A DNA stretch of 6,269 nt from assembly GCA_026417675.1 (NCBI GenBank), contig JAOACV010000169.1, positions 1 to 6,269 on the forward strand. Direction: 5' to 3'. The position numbers and the translations under genes are program-made. The DNA is from Verrucomicrobiia bacterium. GTDB lineage: Bacteria; Verrucomicrobiota; Verrucomicrobiia; CAIQCK01. Positions 6,116 through 6,269 of this stretch are shown in pieces. Each line of letters opens with the position of its first letter. Position 1 is the first letter of the stretch. The notes beneath the pieces were generated by a model that was given only the letters and a program-made list of their open reading frames with translations, was not told the origin of the DNA and ran no database searches.

Positions 6116-6269
6116 CTACTCGTGCCGCAGCGCCTCGATAGGGCTGAGGTCGGCGGCGCGTTTGGCGGGGTAGAGGCCGAAGATGATGCCCACCGCGCCG
6201 GAGATGCCGAAGGAGAGGGCCAAGGACGTGAAGGTGATGATGGTCTTCATGTCGGCGAAGTAGGAAACC
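6116..6269 (-). CDS. C-terminal end of a MacB/FtsX-type ABC transporter permease (5' part outside window)
   Basis: The final 50 residues and a TAG stop (6116-6118) are present. The run [17 protein letters not shown] (14-30) is the last transmembrane helix, followed by [20 protein letters not shown], the well-known closing motif of MacB-like permeases (GLYPA-x-x-AA-x-L-x-PIEALR-x-E). Such permeases pair with an ATPase and an adaptor to drive export or extraction from the periplasm of lipoproteins, peptides or macrolides. Substrate cannot be told from this fragment. The gene converges on the DUF1080 gene with only 5 bp between stops. Confidence 0.9.
   Translation of the reverse strand, partial: VSYFADMKTIITFTSLALSFGISGAVGIIFGLYPAKRAADLSPIEALRHE

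Overview
The window is a fully coding stretch of GC-rich bacterial chromosome (well above 55% G+C by eye). The best guess at origin is a member of the Verrucomicrobiota or the wider PVC group. The support is a secreted 3-keto-disaccharide hydrolase (DUF1080) protein, a family much expanded in those bacteria, together with the GC bias. No rRNA, tRNA or marker gene is present to settle it.

Layout from left to right: a 5'-complete, 3'-truncated class I SAM methyltransferase on the minus strand (to 700); a divergent hexapeptide-repeat acyltransferase on the plus strand (869-1405); a minus-strand run of four genes read right to left, namely a GNAT-type acyltransferase (5333-4266), a GINT1-N-like beta-propeller protein (4262-3348), a class I methyltransferase (3256-2576) and a family GT4 glycosyltransferase (2569-1433); a plus-strand secreted DUF1080 protein (5472-6110); and the last 50 residues of a MacB/FtsX-type ABC transporter permease on the minus strand (from 6116). 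All intergenic gaps are under 170 bp.

The run from about 1 to 5333 looks like part of a cell-surface glycan or glycolipid locus. It holds one sugar transferase, two acyl/acetyl transferases, two methyltransferases and a GINT1-N-like protein, which together would add and decorate sugars. No polymerase, flippase, priming transferase or nucleotide-sugar enzyme falls inside the window, so the glycan cannot be named. The spacings of 3 and 6 bp between stop and start in the minus-strand run suggest translational coupling. The DUF1080 gene and the permease read as a separate, more ordinary neighbourhood.

No clear sign of a wholly new system was found: there is no mobile element, CRISPR array, tRNA or large repeat. 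The points most worth a second look are the bacterial GINT1-N-like protein without a catalytic GT64 domain, the acyltransferase in which the usual catalytic histidine position reads leucine, and the GNAT protein whose acetyl-CoA loop does not read as canonical.
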